From Aureimonas ureilytica DSM 18598 = NBRC 106430 (GTDB lineage: Bacteria > Pseudomonadota > Alphaproteobacteria > Rhizobiales > Rhizobiaceae), in NCBI RefSeq assembly GCF_000382705.1, contig NZ_ARQE01000001.1, forward strand, positions 601,551-665,550: a DNA stretch of 64,000 bases, written 5' to 3'. The position numbers and the translations under genes are program-made. Below the pieces are notes generated by a model, which saw nothing but the letters and a program-made list of their open reading frames with translations, made no database searches and was not told the origin of the DNA. Each line of letters starts with the position of its first letter. The first letter of the stretch is position 1. Shown in pieces: positions 1-9,181 of the stretch.

Positions 1-954
1 CGCGCGGCGGCGGGCGGCTTCCGGGGGCTCGGGGGGCGCGGCTTCGCTCGGCTCGTCGGCGCTCAGCGCGAGCAGCGACTGGAGGCGTTTGGCGAAGGCC
101 TTGGGCTTTTCCTGAAGCAGGCGTTCGCAGCGGCGCACGGCGCTGGCGCGCAGCTCGCTCTGATGCCGGTCGAGAAGCGCCAGCACCACGTCGAGATCGG
201 CCCGCGCGCCGAAGCTCTCGGGGTCGGCGGCCATCTCGGCGCGCAGAACCGAATAATCGTGGTCGCGGCCGAGTTCGTCGCCGGCCTGCTCGGCCTCCGC
301 GCGCAAGGGGGCGAGCGCCTCGGGCCAGGCCGGCTCCAGGAGCTTCAGATGCATGGAGAGATATTTGACGCGCTTGCGCAGGTCGTGAAAGGCGGCGGCC
401 TCGCCGCTCGCCTGGGCCAGTTCGAGATCGGCGACGGCGCGGGCGTAATTGGCGCGAAGGCTGCGGCGCAGAACCGTGTCCTGGCGCTTGGCGGGCAGGC
501 GGAAGCTTTCCACCGCCGCGCGGCCTTCCTCGAGCGCCGCGACGGTTTCGGCCGTGTGCGAGCCTTCGGCGTCGAGCGCGGCCTGGGCCGCCTCGCGCTT
601 CAGCTCCAAAGCCGTGCGCACCACGGCGAAGGACTCGGTGGCGACCTCGCCCTCGAAGCGCTGCTCCAGCCCGTCCAGCGCCTCGATCAGCGCGGTGCGG
701 TCGCGCACGCCCGACAGGAGCCGGGCTGCGTCGCGGAAGCGGACATTCTCGCGCGCCGTGAAGCCGGGCGCGCCCGAGCGCACGAGCCGCAGGAGGCCGC
801 GCAGCTTCTTCATGCGCTTGCGCGCCTCGTGGACGCCCTCGTGCCGGTCGCCCGCCTCGTCGGTCAGGTCGCGAATGGCCTTCTCGATCTGCTCGCCCGC
901 GATGCGGCGCAGATTGGCGTCGAGGGGCGAGCGAGGATGGAAGCGGTAGGCCAT
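1..954 (-). CDS. CHAD domain protein (partial, C-terminus beyond window)
   Basis: The minus-strand frame stays open from an ATG at 954 to base 1, giving at least 318 residues, so the C-terminal end lies outside the window. The protein is rich in Arg, Glu and Ala helices with the conserved histidines of CHAD domains: HEARKRMKKLRGLLRL near residue 43 and FHDLRKRVKYLSMHLKLL in the second half. CHAD helical bundles bind polyphosphate and often accompany CYTH enzymes. A CYTH gene lies directly upstream on the same strand with a gap of about 40 bp, so the two probably form one transcript. An AGGA ribosome-binding site sits just before the start. The last residues visible are a Pro/Ala/Glu-rich tail. 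Family assignment is firm; the substrate is inference. Confidence 0.85.
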   Translation of the reverse strand, partial: MAYRFHPRSPLDANLRRIAGEQIEKAIRDLTDEAGDRHEGVHEARKRMKKLRGLLRLVRSGAPGFTARENVRFRDAARLLSGVRDRTALIEALDGLEQRFEGEVATESFAVVRTALELKREAAQAALDAEGSHTAETVAALEEGRAAVESFRLPAKRQDTVLRRSLRANYARAVADLELAQASGEAAAFHDLRKRVKYLSMHLKLLEPAWPEALAPLRAEAEQAGDELGRDHDYSVLRAEMAADPESFGARADLDVVLALLDRHQSELRASAVRRCERLLQEKPKAFAKRLQSLLALSADEPSEAAPPEPPEAARRRA

Positions 955-993
955 GATCGTCCTGTGATCGTTGCGGTTCGTGAGGGCCGGCGG

Positions 994-1461
994 TCAGCCC
1001 GAGGGCGGGCGTCCGTGGAGCGCCATCGCGGCATTGGTGTAGCGGGCGTCCTCGCTGACCTCTTCGCCCAGCCAGTCCGGCCGCTCGAACGGATGGGCTT
1101 CGTCCGGCAATTCGATCTCGGCCAGAACCAAGGGGGCGAGATCGCCGGAAAACACGTCGACCTCGACGGTCAGCTCACTGAGCGGCACGCGAAACCGGCG
1201 CTTGGCAAGGACATGTCCGAGCCGGGCGGCTTCCATCTCGCGCGCATCTTCAAGCGGGATTTCGTATTCGTATTCGCCCCGGCTGAGGCCGACGCCGCTC
1301 TTCACGGTCAGGAGCGCCTTGGCCTCGTCCTTGATGCGAACGCGCACCGAGACGCCCTCGCGCGCCGCGAGGTAGAATTGCCGGATCTCGGTTCCCCGGT
1401 CCGCCGTCTCGCGCCAGCCATCGCCGCGCAGAAGGAACTTGCGTTCGATTTCGGTGCCCAT
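994..1461 (-). CDS. CYTH domain protein (triphosphate tunnel metalloenzyme)
   Basis: This is a 155-residue protein. It starts MGTEIERKF and so carries the N-terminal ExExK signature (E4, E6, K8) that defines CYTH/triphosphate tunnel enzymes. Alternating basic and acidic strands follow (VRVRIK, LTVKSG, YEYEIPLE, VEVDVFSG, LAEIELPDE), as expected for the eight-stranded tunnel that binds triphosphate and divalent metal. Members hydrolyse inorganic triphosphate or act as class IV-type adenylate cyclases or thiamine triphosphatases. The short single-domain form next to CHAD resembles tripolyphosphatase-type members, but activity cannot be read from sequence. The frame extends further upstream without a stop, but the family start at 1461 is clear. 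Its neighbour downstream is the CHAD gene, an example of the CYTH-CHAD pairing found elsewhere as a fusion. Confidence 0.88.
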   Translation of the reverse strand: MGTEIERKFLLRGDGWRETADRGTEIRQFYLAAREGVSVRVRIKDEAKALLTVKSGVGLSRGEYEYEIPLEDAREMEAARLGHVLAKRRFRVPLSELTVEVDVFSGDLAPLVLAEIELPDEAHPFERPDWLGEEVSEDARYTNAAMALHGRPPSG

Positions 1462-1746
1462 CGACCCAGAATGGCGTATCGCGGCGCGAAGAAAAGAGGG
1501 AAGAGGCGGGAAAAGCCGGCGGCGCAAGGCGAAATCGACACGTTCGACGCGTGCGCGCCGGGATGCGTCCGCGGGACGATCGCGCAGCAGCGGGGCGCGG
1601 GGCGCCGGAAAGTCAGCCGGCTGTGCATAGCCTGCCACTCTCATTTCCGGGAACGGGCCAGGGGCGCGGCGATTGCTGAAGCGATCGTAACGACGGGCCG
1701 GCGCCGCCGCGCGGGCCCCCCTCCACCGAAAGAGGACGCGACCACC

Positions 1747-2244
1747 ATGGCCAAGCCCAAGACCCTCGAAGACGCTTTCTACGAGACCCTCAAGGACGTG
1801 TACTACGCCGAGAAGCAGTCGGTTCGCGCGCTCAAGAAATCCGCCAAGGCAGCCCAGGCGGACGAACTGCGTCAGGCCTTCGAAGCCCATGCCGAGGAAA
1901 GCCAGGGGCAGGTGGAGCGGCTGCAGCAGGTCTTCGAGATGATCGGCCGCAGCGCCCGCGCCAAGACCTGCGAGGCCATGCAGGGCCTGACCTCCGAGAT
2001 GGAGGAGGATCTGGAGGATTTCGGCCAGACCGACGCCGCCGATCAGGTGCTGATCGGATGCGCCCAGGCGATCGAGCATTACGAGATCGCGCGCTACGGC
2101 CTCCTGAAGACCTGGGCGACGAAGCTCGGCTATGACGACGCGGCCAAGCTGCTCGACGAGACGCTTCAGGAGGAAAAGGCGACCGACGAGAAGCTGACGG
2201 CGATCGCCGACCAGCTCGACTACGCGCGCCCCGAAGCCGCCTGA
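1747..2244 (+). CDS. DUF892 (YciE-like) ferritin-like protein
   Basis: This 165-residue, all-helical protein begins MAKPKTLEDAFYETLKDVYYAEKQ. That opening, the central EHYEIARYGLLKTWA and the C-terminal LLDETLQEEKATDEKL are hallmarks of the DUF892/YciE ferritin-like family. Glu and His residues spaced through the four helices would make a di-metal site. The family is linked to general stress and oxidative stress, but its activity is not settled. The ATG follows a GAGGACGCGACCACC stretch with a usable purine-rich site. A strong intrinsic terminator follows at 2300-2333, so this is a monocistronic unit. A manganese catalase lies immediately beyond, which fits an oxidative-stress grouping. Confidence 0.9.
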   Translation: MAKPKTLEDAFYETLKDVYYAEKQSVRALKKSAKAAQADELRQAFEAHAEESQGQVERLQQVFEMIGRSARAKTCEAMQGLTSEMEEDLEDFGQTDAADQVLIGCAQAIEHYEIARYGLLKTWATKLGYDDAAKLLDETLQEEKATDEKLTAIADQLDYARPEAA

Positions 2245-2299
2245 TCCCCATGCCATGACGGTGGGGCGCTCTGGCGCCGCGAACTATGTCATAGTTTAA

Positions 2300-2333
2300 A
2301 ACCCCGTCCGGCTCCATGCCGGGCGGGGTTTTT
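2300..2333 (+). terminator. Intrinsic terminator after the DUF892 gene
   Basis: A 12-bp stem (AACCCCGTCCGG paired with CCGGGCGGGGTT, one G-U wobble) closes a 7-nt loop and runs into five T residues. This is a textbook rho-independent terminator 55 bp after the stop codon. It separates the DUF892 gene from the manganese catalase. Confidence 0.9.
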
Positions 2334-2460
2334 CGTGTCTGGCCAATAAACAAGCGACCGTTTCGTGGCTTCGTAAAAGTCGAACCGCAAAACCGGAACG
2401 CCGAGGTTAATAATTCCTTCCTTTGGGGACTTCCAAACCTGACCCGAAGGGCTGAAACCT

Positions 2461-3342
2461 ATGTTCTATACCGATGGAAAGCTGCAGTTTCCGGTGCGCG
2501 TCGAACGTCCCAACCCGGTCTTCGCCAAGGCGCTGCAACAGGCGATCGGCGGCGTCGAGGGCGAAATTCGCGTCGCCATGCAGTATATGTTCCAGGCGTT
2601 CGGCGCGCGCGGCCCGGCCAAGTATCGCGACATGCTCCTGAACACGGCGACCGAGGAACTCGGCCATATCGAGATGCTGGCGACGGCCGTGGCGCTCAAT
2701 CTCGAAAAGGCGCCGCTTTCGCTTCAGGAGGACATCTCGGCCGACACGGCGGCGGGCGCCGTCCTCAACGGCATGGACATGCGACACGTGCTGTCGGCGG
2801 GCCTCGCGGCCATGCCGGTCGACGCCAACGGCGTGCCCTTCGACATGTCCCACATCTATGCCTCCGGCAATATCGCGGCGGACATGTATTCCAATGTCTG
2901 CGCCGAATCGACCGGCCGGGCGCTCGCCGTGCGGCTTTACAACATGACGGACGATCCCGGCATGAAGGAGATGCTGGGCTTCATGATCGCGCGCGACACG
3001 ATGCACCAGCAGCAATGGCTGGCCGCGCTGGAAGACATGGGCGGTGACGAGATGAACCTTCCGATCCCCAATTCCTTCCCGCAGGAGAAGGAAAACCAGA
3101 AATATTCCTACGCCTATTTCGGCCACATGGTGGACGGCTCGATCCCGCAGGGACGCTGGACCTCCGGCCCCTCGATGGACGGCAAGGGCGAGTTCACGGC
3201 CATGCAGTCCGAGCCGATGGGCGGCAAGCCTTCGCTCGCCCCGGCGCGGCCGGACGGCGGCGCGCAGTCGGCGCAGACCTCGAAATCCGGCACCGAAGGC
3301 GTGCTTGGCCGGATCGAGGGCGCGATCGAGCGCAATATCTGA
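2461..3342 (+). CDS. Manganese (non-haem) catalase
   Basis: This 293-residue protein begins MFYTDGKLQFPVRVERPNP, typical of bacterial Mn catalases, which disproportionate hydrogen peroxide at a dinuclear manganese site. The expected ligands are present with the family spacing: E35 (GEIRVAMQY), E66 and H69 (ATEELGHIEM), E149 (CAESTGRALA) and H182 (ARDTMHQQQW). The last 70 residues are Gly/Pro/Ser-rich and probably flexible. A GAAGG site lies about 10 nt before the ATG. The gene sits alone between a terminator and the convergent hprK-chvG-chvI unit. In many relatives the position after hprK is taken by PTS genes, so this looks like an accessory insertion. Catalase identity is secure. Confidence 0.95.
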   Translation: MFYTDGKLQFPVRVERPNPVFAKALQQAIGGVEGEIRVAMQYMFQAFGARGPAKYRDMLLNTATEELGHIEMLATAVALNLEKAPLSLQEDISADTAAGAVLNGMDMRHVLSAGLAAMPVDANGVPFDMSHIYASGNIAADMYSNVCAESTGRALAVRLYNMTDDPGMKEMLGFMIARDTMHQQQWLAALEDMGGDEMNLPIPNSFPQEKENQKYSYAYFGHMVDGSIPQGRWTSGPSMDGKGEFTAMQSEPMGGKPSLAPARPDGGAQSAQTSKSGTEGVLGRIEGAIERNI

Positions 3343-3380
3343 CGGCGGTCTCGCGAAGACAACGCGGCGGGGAAGCGGGG

Positions 3381-3845
3381 TCAGCCCGCTTCCCCGCCGT
3401 CTTCGTTTACGGGGGAGGCGAGAAGCGTCAGGAGGACATCCGCCCCGAAGGCCGGGTCGCGCTCGGGAAGGGCGATGCGGCGAACCGCGATCCCGGCGAT
3501 CTCGGCGATGGCAGGTTCGGGCAGGCGCTCGATCTCCTCGCGGGCCGTGAGGTCCACCACGAGATCGATCCGCGCTTCGCTCGCGAAGGGCTGGCGCAGG
3601 AGGCCGACGCCGCGAATCTCGATCAGCCCGGCAATGGCCGGCGGGGGAGAGCCGAAGGCGGCGTCCCCTCGGGCTTCCACCAAAACCTGATCGTCGGCGA
3701 CGAGCCGCGCCGAACAGCCGGCGCCCTCGGCGCGGCGCAGGAGCGAGACCGCGAGCGAGGACTTGCCGGCCCCCGACGCGCCCCGGATCAGGACGCCGCG
3801 CCCGTCCACCACAACCAGCGTCGCGTGGAGATTGGGCGGGCTCAT
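3381..3845 (-). CDS. hprK: HPr kinase/phosphorylase, short alphaproteobacterial form
   Basis: At 154 residues this is only the C-terminal catalytic half of the Gram-positive enzyme, the usual size in alphaproteobacteria. It has HATLVVVDGRGVLI followed by the P-loop GASGAGKSS (about residues 22-30) and VADDQVLV. GLIEIRGVGLL is the region after the P-loop that carries the family signature. HPr kinase phosphorylates a serine of HPr and so links PTS state to carbon control. The gene overlaps the chvG stop by 4 bp (ATGA), so it is the last gene of a chvI-chvG-hprK operon with coupled translation. No HPr or EIIA-Man gene follows, unlike the arrangement common in related rhizobia. Its partner must be encoded elsewhere or be absent. 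Confidence 0.92.
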   Translation of the reverse strand: MSPPNLHATLVVVDGRGVLIRGASGAGKSSLAVSLLRRAEGAGCSARLVADDQVLVEARGDAAFGSPPPAIAGLIEIRGVGLLRQPFASEARIDLVVDLTAREEIERLPEPAIAEIAGIAVRRIALPERDPAFGADVLLTLLASPVNEDGGEAG

Positions 3846-5668
3846 TCGTCGGCCGGCAGCGAGACGGTGAAGCGCGCGCCGGCGAGCGTGCCGTCGGGTT
3901 TCAGGAGGTTCTCGGCCTCGATCGACCCGCCATGGGCTTCCACGATCTGGCGCGAGATGGAAAGGCCGAGGCCGGAATTCTGGCCGAAGCTTTCGGCGCC
4001 CGGCCGGTCGGTGTAGAAGCGCTCGAAGATGCGGTCGATCTTCTCGGCCTGGATGCCCGGCCCGTTGTCCTCGACGGTGGTCACGACGCGCCGGTTCTGC
4101 CGGCGCAGGCGCACCGTGATCGTGCCGCCGGTCTCGGGCACGAAGGAGCGGGCATTGTCGATCAGATTGGTGAAGACCTGGCTGAGGCGCAGGTCGTGCC
4201 CGGCCACGCGATAGGTCTTGCCTTGGGGCAGGGGGCCGAGCTGCAGCTCGATCTTCGTGTCGCGCCCTTCCTTCAGATGCGCCCGCGCCCCGTCCACCAC
4301 CGAGCCGATCAGGGCGGCGAGATCCACCGTGCCGGCGACTTCGCGCGCAAGCTCCGCGTCGAGCCGCGAGGCGTCGGCAATGTCGGTGATGAGCCGGTCG
4401 AGCCGCTTCACGTCGTGCTGGATCACCTCCAGAAGCCGCTCGCGCGAGCGCTCGTTGCGGGCGAGCGGCAGGGTCTCGACGGCCGAACGAAGCGAGGTGA
4501 GGGGGTTCTTCAGCTCGTGGCTGACATCGGCGGCGAAGCTCTCGATTGCGTCCATCCGGGCATAGAGCGCGTTGGTCATGTCGCGGATGGCGGAGGCGAG
4601 ATGGCCGACCTCGTCGGCGCGGTCGCCGAAATCGGGAATTTCCTCGCGCGCGTTGACGCCGCGCCGCACGCGGATCGCGGCCGCCGACAAGCGCCGCAAG
4701 GGGGTGGCGATGGTGGAGGCGAGAAGGATCGACAGAACCACGGTGACGAGGGCTGCGACCGCGAAGGTGCGCACGATCGCCATGCGCTCGGCCTGGACGA
4801 TCTTGTCGATGTCGCCGCCCTGCGTCGACAGGAGAAGCACGCCGAGAACGGCGCGGAAGCGCTGGATCGGCACGGCGACGGAGACGATCAGCTCGCCGTT
4901 TTCGGTGGAGCGCACCACGGTGGACGGACCGCCGGTCAGCGCGCTCATGACTTCGGGATAGATCGTTCCCGAGCCGCCCGGCGTTTCCTTGTAGACCGGC
5001 AGGTCGCCATGGCCGAACAGGCGGGCGAGCTTGTTGCCCATCCATTCCAGCGTCGTCTCGTCTTCCTTCTCCACCGGCGGCAGCGCGTAGCGCAGGATCT
5101 GGCCGCGCGAATAGAGATGGCGCGAATCGAGGATGAGATTGGCGTCGCGATCGTAGAGGCGGGCCCGCGTGCGCGTCGGCGAGATCAGGCGGCGCAGGAG
5201 CGGGGCGACGCGCTCGGGATTGATCGGGAAGTCGAGCGATTCCGACAGGTCGGGATTGGGCTGGAGCGTCGAGCCCGCCTGCATCTCCAGAAGTCGCTCG
5301 GGATCGAGCGTGATGGAATTGGTCTCGACCGTCGCCGAAGACGCGATCGCGCCGGCGATGATCTCGCCTTGCGTCAGCAGGCTTTCCACCCGCGCGTCGA
5401 TCAGGCCGGCACGGAACTGGTTGAGATAGAGGATGCCGGAGACGAGGACGATCAGCGCGACGAGATTGAGAAAGACGATGCGCCGCGTCAGCGAGGAGAA
5501 GATCGAATGGCCGAGCAGCCAGCGCAGCCGGATCAGGCTGCGCCGCACGAAGGGCACGCGGCGCCAGCGCGCGCGCGGGCTGCGTCGCGGGGAGGACGGC
5601 TGCGTGTCGCTGTCGGTCGAACCTGCGGACAAGTCGGCTCCCGCCTGCGTTGCGTCGCGCTCGCTCAC
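3842..5668 (-). CDS. chvG: Sensor histidine kinase ChvG (ExoS family)
   Basis: This is a 608-residue membrane sensor. A basic cytoplasmic N-terminus precedes a first membrane segment (about 64-83). A periplasmic sensor domain of roughly 215 residues follows, then a second membrane segment (about 298-320), HAMP, the H-box [15 protein letters not shown] with H384, and the N-, G1- and G2-boxes ([23 protein letters not shown]). In rhizobia, Agrobacterium and Brucella the ChvG/ExoS/BvrS kinases respond to acid and envelope conditions. They phosphorylate ChvI, and in several of these species are restrained by the periplasmic protein ExoR. The start overlaps the chvI stop by 4 bp and the stop overlaps hprK by 4 bp. 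Length and domain order are normal. Confidence 0.95.
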   Translation of the reverse strand: MSERDATQAGADLSAGSTDSDTQPSSPRRSPRARWRRVPFVRRSLIRLRWLLGHSIFSSLTRRIVFLNLVALIVLVSGILYLNQFRAGLIDARVESLLTQGEIIAGAIASSATVETNSITLDPERLLEMQAGSTLQPNPDLSESLDFPINPERVAPLLRRLISPTRTRARLYDRDANLILDSRHLYSRGQILRYALPPVEKEDETTLEWMGNKLARLFGHGDLPVYKETPGGSGTIYPEVMSALTGGPSTVVRSTENGELIVSVAVPIQRFRAVLGVLLLSTQGGDIDKIVQAERMAIVRTFAVAALVTVVLSILLASTIATPLRRLSAAAIRVRRGVNAREEIPDFGDRADEVGHLASAIRDMTNALYARMDAIESFAADVSHELKNPLTSLRSAVETLPLARNERSRERLLEVIQHDVKRLDRLITDIADASRLDAELAREVAGTVDLAALIGSVVDGARAHLKEGRDTKIELQLGPLPQGKTYRVAGHDLRLSQVFTNLIDNARSFVPETGGTITVRLRRQNRRVVTTVEDNGPGIQAEKIDRIFERFYTDRPGAESFGQNSGLGLSISRQIVEAHGGSIEAENLLKPDGTLAGARFTVSLPADE

Positions 5669-6378
5669 ACTTCGCGGAAGCGGTAGCCCACGCCGTAGAG
5701 CGTCTCGATCATGTCGAAGTCGTCGTCGATCGCCTTGAACTTCTTGCGCAGGCGCTTGATGTGGCTGTCGATCGTGCGGTCGTCCACATAGACCTGCTCG
5801 TCATAGGCGGCGTCCATCAGCGCGTCGCGGCTCTTCACGACGCCCGGACGCTGCGCCAGCGAATGCAGGATCAGGAACTCGGTCACGGTGAGCGTCACCG
5901 GCTGGCCCATCCAGGTGCAGGTGTGGCGCTCCTGGTCCATCACGAGCTGGCCGCGCTCCAGCGAGGATTCAGGCGACGGGCCGGTCTTGCCGCCGCCCGG
6001 CGCCGAGGCGTCGCGCGGCTGGCCGCGCCGCAGGATGGCGCGCACCCGCTCCACCAGAAGGCGCTGCGAGAAGGGTTTGCGGATATAGTCGTCGGCGCCC
6101 ATCTTGAGGCCGAACAACTCGTCGATCTCCTCGTCCTTGGAGGTGAGGAAGATCACCGGCAGGTCCGACTTCTGGCGCAGGCGGCGCAGAAGCTCCATGC
6201 CGTCCATGCGGGGCATCTTGATGTCGAAGATCGCCAGATGCGGCGGATGGGCGGACAGGCCCTCCAGCGCCGACGCGCCGTCCGTGTAGGTCTCGACCCG
6301 ATAGCCCTCGTTCTCGAGCGCGATCGAGACGGACGTCAGGATGTTCCGGTCGTCGTCCACCAGCGCAATCGTCGGCAT
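5665..6378 (-). CDS. chvI: Response regulator ChvI
   Basis: This 237-residue OmpR/PhoB-family regulator has a receiver domain beginning [20 protein letters not shown]. Acidic D8-D10, the phospho-acceptor D52 ([11 protein letters not shown]), a conserved T/S (FLTSKDE) and K (DDYIRKPF) are visible. A winged-helix DNA-binding domain follows and ends [24 protein letters not shown]. It is the cognate regulator of ChvG and controls envelope, exopolysaccharide and acid-response genes in related bacteria. It is first in the minus-strand chvI-chvG-hprK operon. An upstream TTGACA hexamer lies about 170 bp before the ATG. Confidence 0.95.
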   Translation of the reverse strand: MPTIALVDDDRNILTSVSIALENEGYRVETYTDGASALEGLSAHPPHLAIFDIKMPRMDGMELLRRLRQKSDLPVIFLTSKDEEIDELFGLKMGADDYIRKPFSQRLLVERVRAILRRGQPRDASAPGGGKTGPSPESSLERGQLVMDQERHTCTWMGQPVTLTVTEFLILHSLAQRPGVVKSRDALMDAAYDEQVYVDDRTIDSHIKRLRKKFKAIDDDFDMIETLYGVGYRFREV

Positions 6379-6521
6379 GAAATCTCAACTCCATGTTCGT
6401 CATATCGACGGGAAAGCGCGCCGTCCGAACGGTTCGGCCGCGCCCGTCGCTTTGCCGCTTTTTCGAGGGCGCGCAAGCCCCCCCACCCATGACGGCAAGA
6501 CGGGCGGCCGGGGCGCGACCC

Positions 6522-6550
6522 TCGATTCGCGTCATGCCCTTGCCTGTCAA
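6522..6550 (-). promoter_or_regulatory. Possible sigma-70-type promoter for chvI
   Basis: Reading the minus strand, TTGACA (6550-6545) is a perfect -35 hexamer. Seventeen bases later comes AATCGA, a weak -10. It lies in the 356-bp gap between chvI and the PPOX gene, about 145 bp before the chvI start. The poor -10 keeps confidence low. Confidence 0.35.
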
Positions 6551-6663
6551 ATGTGGCGTTCGTGACACTTTTTCAAACGGTGCCGGCCGCACACCGGATT
6601 TTGAGCGCGCCCGCCGAGCCGCATCGCAGGCGAAAAGGGCGTCCCGAAAGACGACGTCACACG

Positions 6664-6692
6664 AAAAAGGCGATCGGCTCGCGCCGACCGCC
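6664..6692 (-). terminator. Intrinsic terminator of the PPOX-family gene
   Basis: On the minus strand a 10-bp stem (GGCGGTCGGC with GCCGATCGCC, one wobble) closes a GCGA tetraloop and is followed by five T residues. It ends the PPOX transcript 43 bp after its stop. This insulates chvI, so chvI needs its own promoter within 6379-6660. Confidence 0.9.
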
Positions 6693-6734
6693 TTCCCGGT
6701 TCAGGGGCTCCAGTTCAGCGGATGCGCGGCTCGC

Positions 6735-7214
6735 TCAGAGCTGCACCTTGACGTTCTCGGTCGTGTCCGGCTGGGGCTTGTCGCCGACATAGGCCTTGGC
6801 GAATTCCCAGGCCTGCTTGATCTTGTTGGAGGTCACGTCCCAGATCTCGGCCTGCGACGGCGAGACCACGAGAACGGCGACGTTGGGTCCGTCCTTGCCC
6901 TGGGGCATCCAGGCCTCGGCCTCGTCGTCCCAGATCTCGTCGATCAGCGCGCGGTCCTGCGAGACATGCGCGGTGCCCGACACGGCGACATATTCGTCGG
7001 TCTGCGTGAAGCTGCAGGCCACCTGCGAATCGGCCTCCACCTCGTCCACCTTGTGGGAGGTCGCGTCGGTCAGGAACAGGATCTGGCCGCGCTCGCGCGA
7101 GATGTAGGGCGCCATCGGACGCGAGCGCAGGCGGCCGCCGTCGCGCGTCGTCACCATGCAGGTGGAGAAGTCCTCGGCCATGTCCCAGAACTTGTCGGTC
7201 GCTTGCTCGGCCAT
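6735..7214 (-). CDS. Pyridoxamine 5'-phosphate oxidase-like general stress protein
   Basis: The 159-residue product matches the split-barrel, general stress protein 26-type branch of the PPOX family. It opens with FWDMAEDFSTCMVTTRDGG and SRPM, then has RGQILFLTD, SHKVDEVEADSQVACSF and YVAVSGTAHV, where flavin or F420-like cofactors usually bind. The C-terminus (AEIWDVTSNKIKQAWEFAKAYVG) is characteristic of the stress subgroup. The start at 7214 is set by AAGGAAAGGAACAG just upstream. It is a single-gene transcript closed by the terminator at 6664-6692. It sits between chvI and pckA, which are adjacent in many rhizobia. Function beyond a probable flavin-binding stress role is unknown. Confidence 0.85.
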   Translation of the reverse strand: MAEQATDKFWDMAEDFSTCMVTTRDGGRLRSRPMAPYISRERGQILFLTDATSHKVDEVEADSQVACSFTQTDEYVAVSGTAHVSQDRALIDEIWDDEAEAWMPQGKDGPNVAVLVVSPSQAEIWDVTSNKIKQAWEFAKAYVGDKPQPDTTENVKVQL

Positions 7215-7357
7215 GCGCTGTTCCTTTCCTTCGATCGCGAACCGGGCGCTTGCGCACCCTTGAACGTCTGCAACGCGGCTCGCCGGAAAAGGTGCCGGGG
7301 CCCTGGCCCGCCGGCGCGATAAAAAAACTTCGCGCCAAGGCGTCACGAAAACATGGG

Positions 7358-7401
7358 TTGAACCGATTTAGTCAGTCATCTCCCCGTCTTAAACCGATTA
7401 A
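7358..7401. promoter_or_regulatory. Paired operator-like repeats upstream of pckA
   Basis: TTGAACCGATTTA (7358-7370) and TTAAACCGATTAA (7389-7401) are near-identical 13-mers whose starts are 31 bp apart, about three helical turns. The second is almost palindromic. They lie in an unusually A+T-rich patch just before a TATATT element (7416-7421), which could be the -10 of pckA. The pattern resembles LacI/GalR-family operators. In Sinorhizobium a LacI-type regulator, PckR, is known to control pckA, but the match to that system is inference. Confidence 0.5.
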
Positions 7402-7518
7402 ACTACTGATTTTGCTATATTTTTATGTAGAACTCCGGTTGTCGGCGCGTCGGATCTGATTTATCTCGTTGCCGTGAAGCGGCGTTGCTTGCCGGTTCGT
7501 GACCAGGAGACGGACAGC

Positions 7519-9132
7519 ATGGAAGAGATCGGAATCCGCAATCCCCGCATCGGGCTCGAGTCGACGGGTCTTTCGGGCCTTGCTTCCGTGCGCTGGAACC
7601 AGGGCGAGGCCGAACTGGTCGAGACCGCGGTCCGCAACGGCGAGGGCCGGCTGACCGCGCATGGCGCGCTCGTCGTCACCACCGGGCAGCACACGGGCCG
7701 CAGCCCGAAGGACAAGTTCGTCCTGCGCGACGAGAACACCGACCCGCGCGTCTGGTGGGACAACAACAAGCCGATGGACCCGGCGGCCTTCGAGCGCCTC
7801 TACGAGGACTTCAAGGCCCATGCGGCGGGCCGCGACGTGTTCGTGCAGGATCTCGTGGGCGGCGCCGACGAGGCGAACGCCATCCGCGCCCGCGTCGTCA
7901 CCGAATTCGCCTGGCACTCGCTCTTCATCCGCAATCTTCTGATCCGCCCGTCGGCCGAAGAGCTCGAAAGCTTCGTGCCGGAGCTGACGATCATCGACCT
8001 GCCGTCCTTCAAGGCGGACCCCGAGCGCCATGGCTGCCGCACCGAAACGGTGATCGCCTGCGACTTCACGCGCAACATCATCCTCATCGGCGGCACGACC
8101 TATGCCGGCGAAATGAAGAAGTCGGTCTTCACCGTCCTCAACTACCGCCTGCCCGAGAAGGGCGTCATGCCCATGCACTGCTCTGCCAATATCGGCGCGA
8201 ACGGTGACACGGCGGTCTTCTTCGGCCTGTCGGGCACCGGCAAGACGACGCTCTCGGCCGACCCACGCCGCACGCTGATCGGCGACGACGAGCACGGCTG
8301 GGGCGAGGACGGCGTCTTCAACTTCGAAGGCGGCTGCTACGCCAAGACGATCCGCCTGTCGGCCGAGGCGGAGCCGGAAATCTTCGCGACGACGCGCATG
8401 TTCGGCACGGTGCTGGAAAACGTCGTGCTCGACGAGAAGCGCGTTCCCGACTTCGACGACGGCTCGCTGACCGAGAACACCCGCGCCGCCTATCCGCTGC
8501 ATTTCATCCCGAATGCCAGCGACACGGGCCGGGGCGCTCACCCGAAGAACATCATCATGCTGACGGCCGATGCCTTCGGCGTGATGCCGCCGATCGCCAA
8601 GCTGATCCCGGCCGAGGCCATGTACCACTTCCTGTCCGGCTACACCGCCAAGGTCGCCGGCACGGAAAAGGGCGTGACCGAGCCGGAAGCCACCTTCTCG
8701 ACCTGCTTCGGCGCGCCCTTCATGCCGCGTCACCCGGCCGAATACGGCAATCTCCTGCGCGATCTCATCGCGCGGCACGAGGTCGACTGCTGGCTGGTCT
8801 CGACCGGCTGGACGGGCGGCGCCTACGGCACGGGCCGTCGCATGCCGATCAAGGTGACGCGCACGCTTCTGAACGCCGCGCTCGACGGCTCGCTGAAGAA
8901 CGCCGAGTTCCGCACCGACGCCCATTTCGGCTTCCAGGTGCCTGTGGCGGTGCCGGGCGTCGACAGTGCCATTCTCGACCCGCGCTCGACCTGGAGCCAT
9001 GGGGCGGCCTACGACGCGCAGGCCAGCAAGCTCGCCGACATGTTCCGCCGCAACTTCGAGAAGTTCGAGGCGCATGTGGACGAGGCGGTGCTGGGCGCCG
9101 CCCCCGCCACGCTGCCGCTCGCGGCCGAGTGA
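7519..9132 (+). CDS. pckA: Phosphoenolpyruvate carboxykinase (ATP)
   Basis: This 537-residue enzyme converts oxaloacetate and ATP to phosphoenolpyruvate, the entry to gluconeogenesis from TCA-cycle carbon. The kinase-1a P-loop [14 protein letters not shown] lies at about residues 236-249. GRSPKDKF (substrate binding), [10 protein letters not shown], the metal site around [10 protein letters not shown] and [10 protein letters not shown] are all present. The ATG at 7519 is preceded by CAGGAG at good spacing; an in-frame upstream codon lacks such a site. It is transcribed away from the PPOX and chvI genes. A hairpin at 9182-9204 probably ends the transcript. In rhizobia pckA lies beside chvI, and here one gene separates them. 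Confidence 0.97.
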   Translation: MEEIGIRNPRIGLESTGLSGLASVRWNQGEAELVETAVRNGEGRLTAHGALVVTTGQHTGRSPKDKFVLRDENTDPRVWWDNNKPMDPAAFERLYEDFKAHAAGRDVFVQDLVGGADEANAIRARVVTEFAWHSLFIRNLLIRPSAEELESFVPELTIIDLPSFKADPERHGCRTETVIACDFTRNIILIGGTTYAGEMKKSVFTVLNYRLPEKGVMPMHCSANIGANGDTAVFFGLSGTGKTTLSADPRRTLIGDDEHGWGEDGVFNFEGGCYAKTIRLSAEAEPEIFATTRMFGTVLENVVLDEKRVPDFDDGSLTENTRAAYPLHFIPNASDTGRGAHPKNIIMLTADAFGVMPPIAKLIPAEAMYHFLSGYTAKVAGTEKGVTEPEATFSTCFGAPFMPRHPAEYGNLLRDLIARHEVDCWLVSTGWTGGAYGTGRRMPIKVTRTLLNAALDGSLKNAEFRTDAHFGFQVPVAVPGVDSAILDPRSTWSHGAAYDAQASKLADMFRRNFEKFEAHVDEAVLGAAPATLPLAAE

Positions 9133-9181
9133 GCCTCTAGCGCACGAGACTTTCTCTGGGAGGAGAAGCGGGGCTCGCGTC

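Noticed and set aside
163-2244. 693-codon plus-strand open frame
   Set aside because: Its first two thirds are antisense to the CHAD and CYTH genes and have no protein family features; only the last part, from 1747, is the real DUF892 gene.
1600-2460. EcfG (general stress) promoters before the DUF892 and Mn catalase genes
   Set aside because: GGAAC occurs at 1650 and 2395, but no CGTT follows at the needed 16-17-base spacing.
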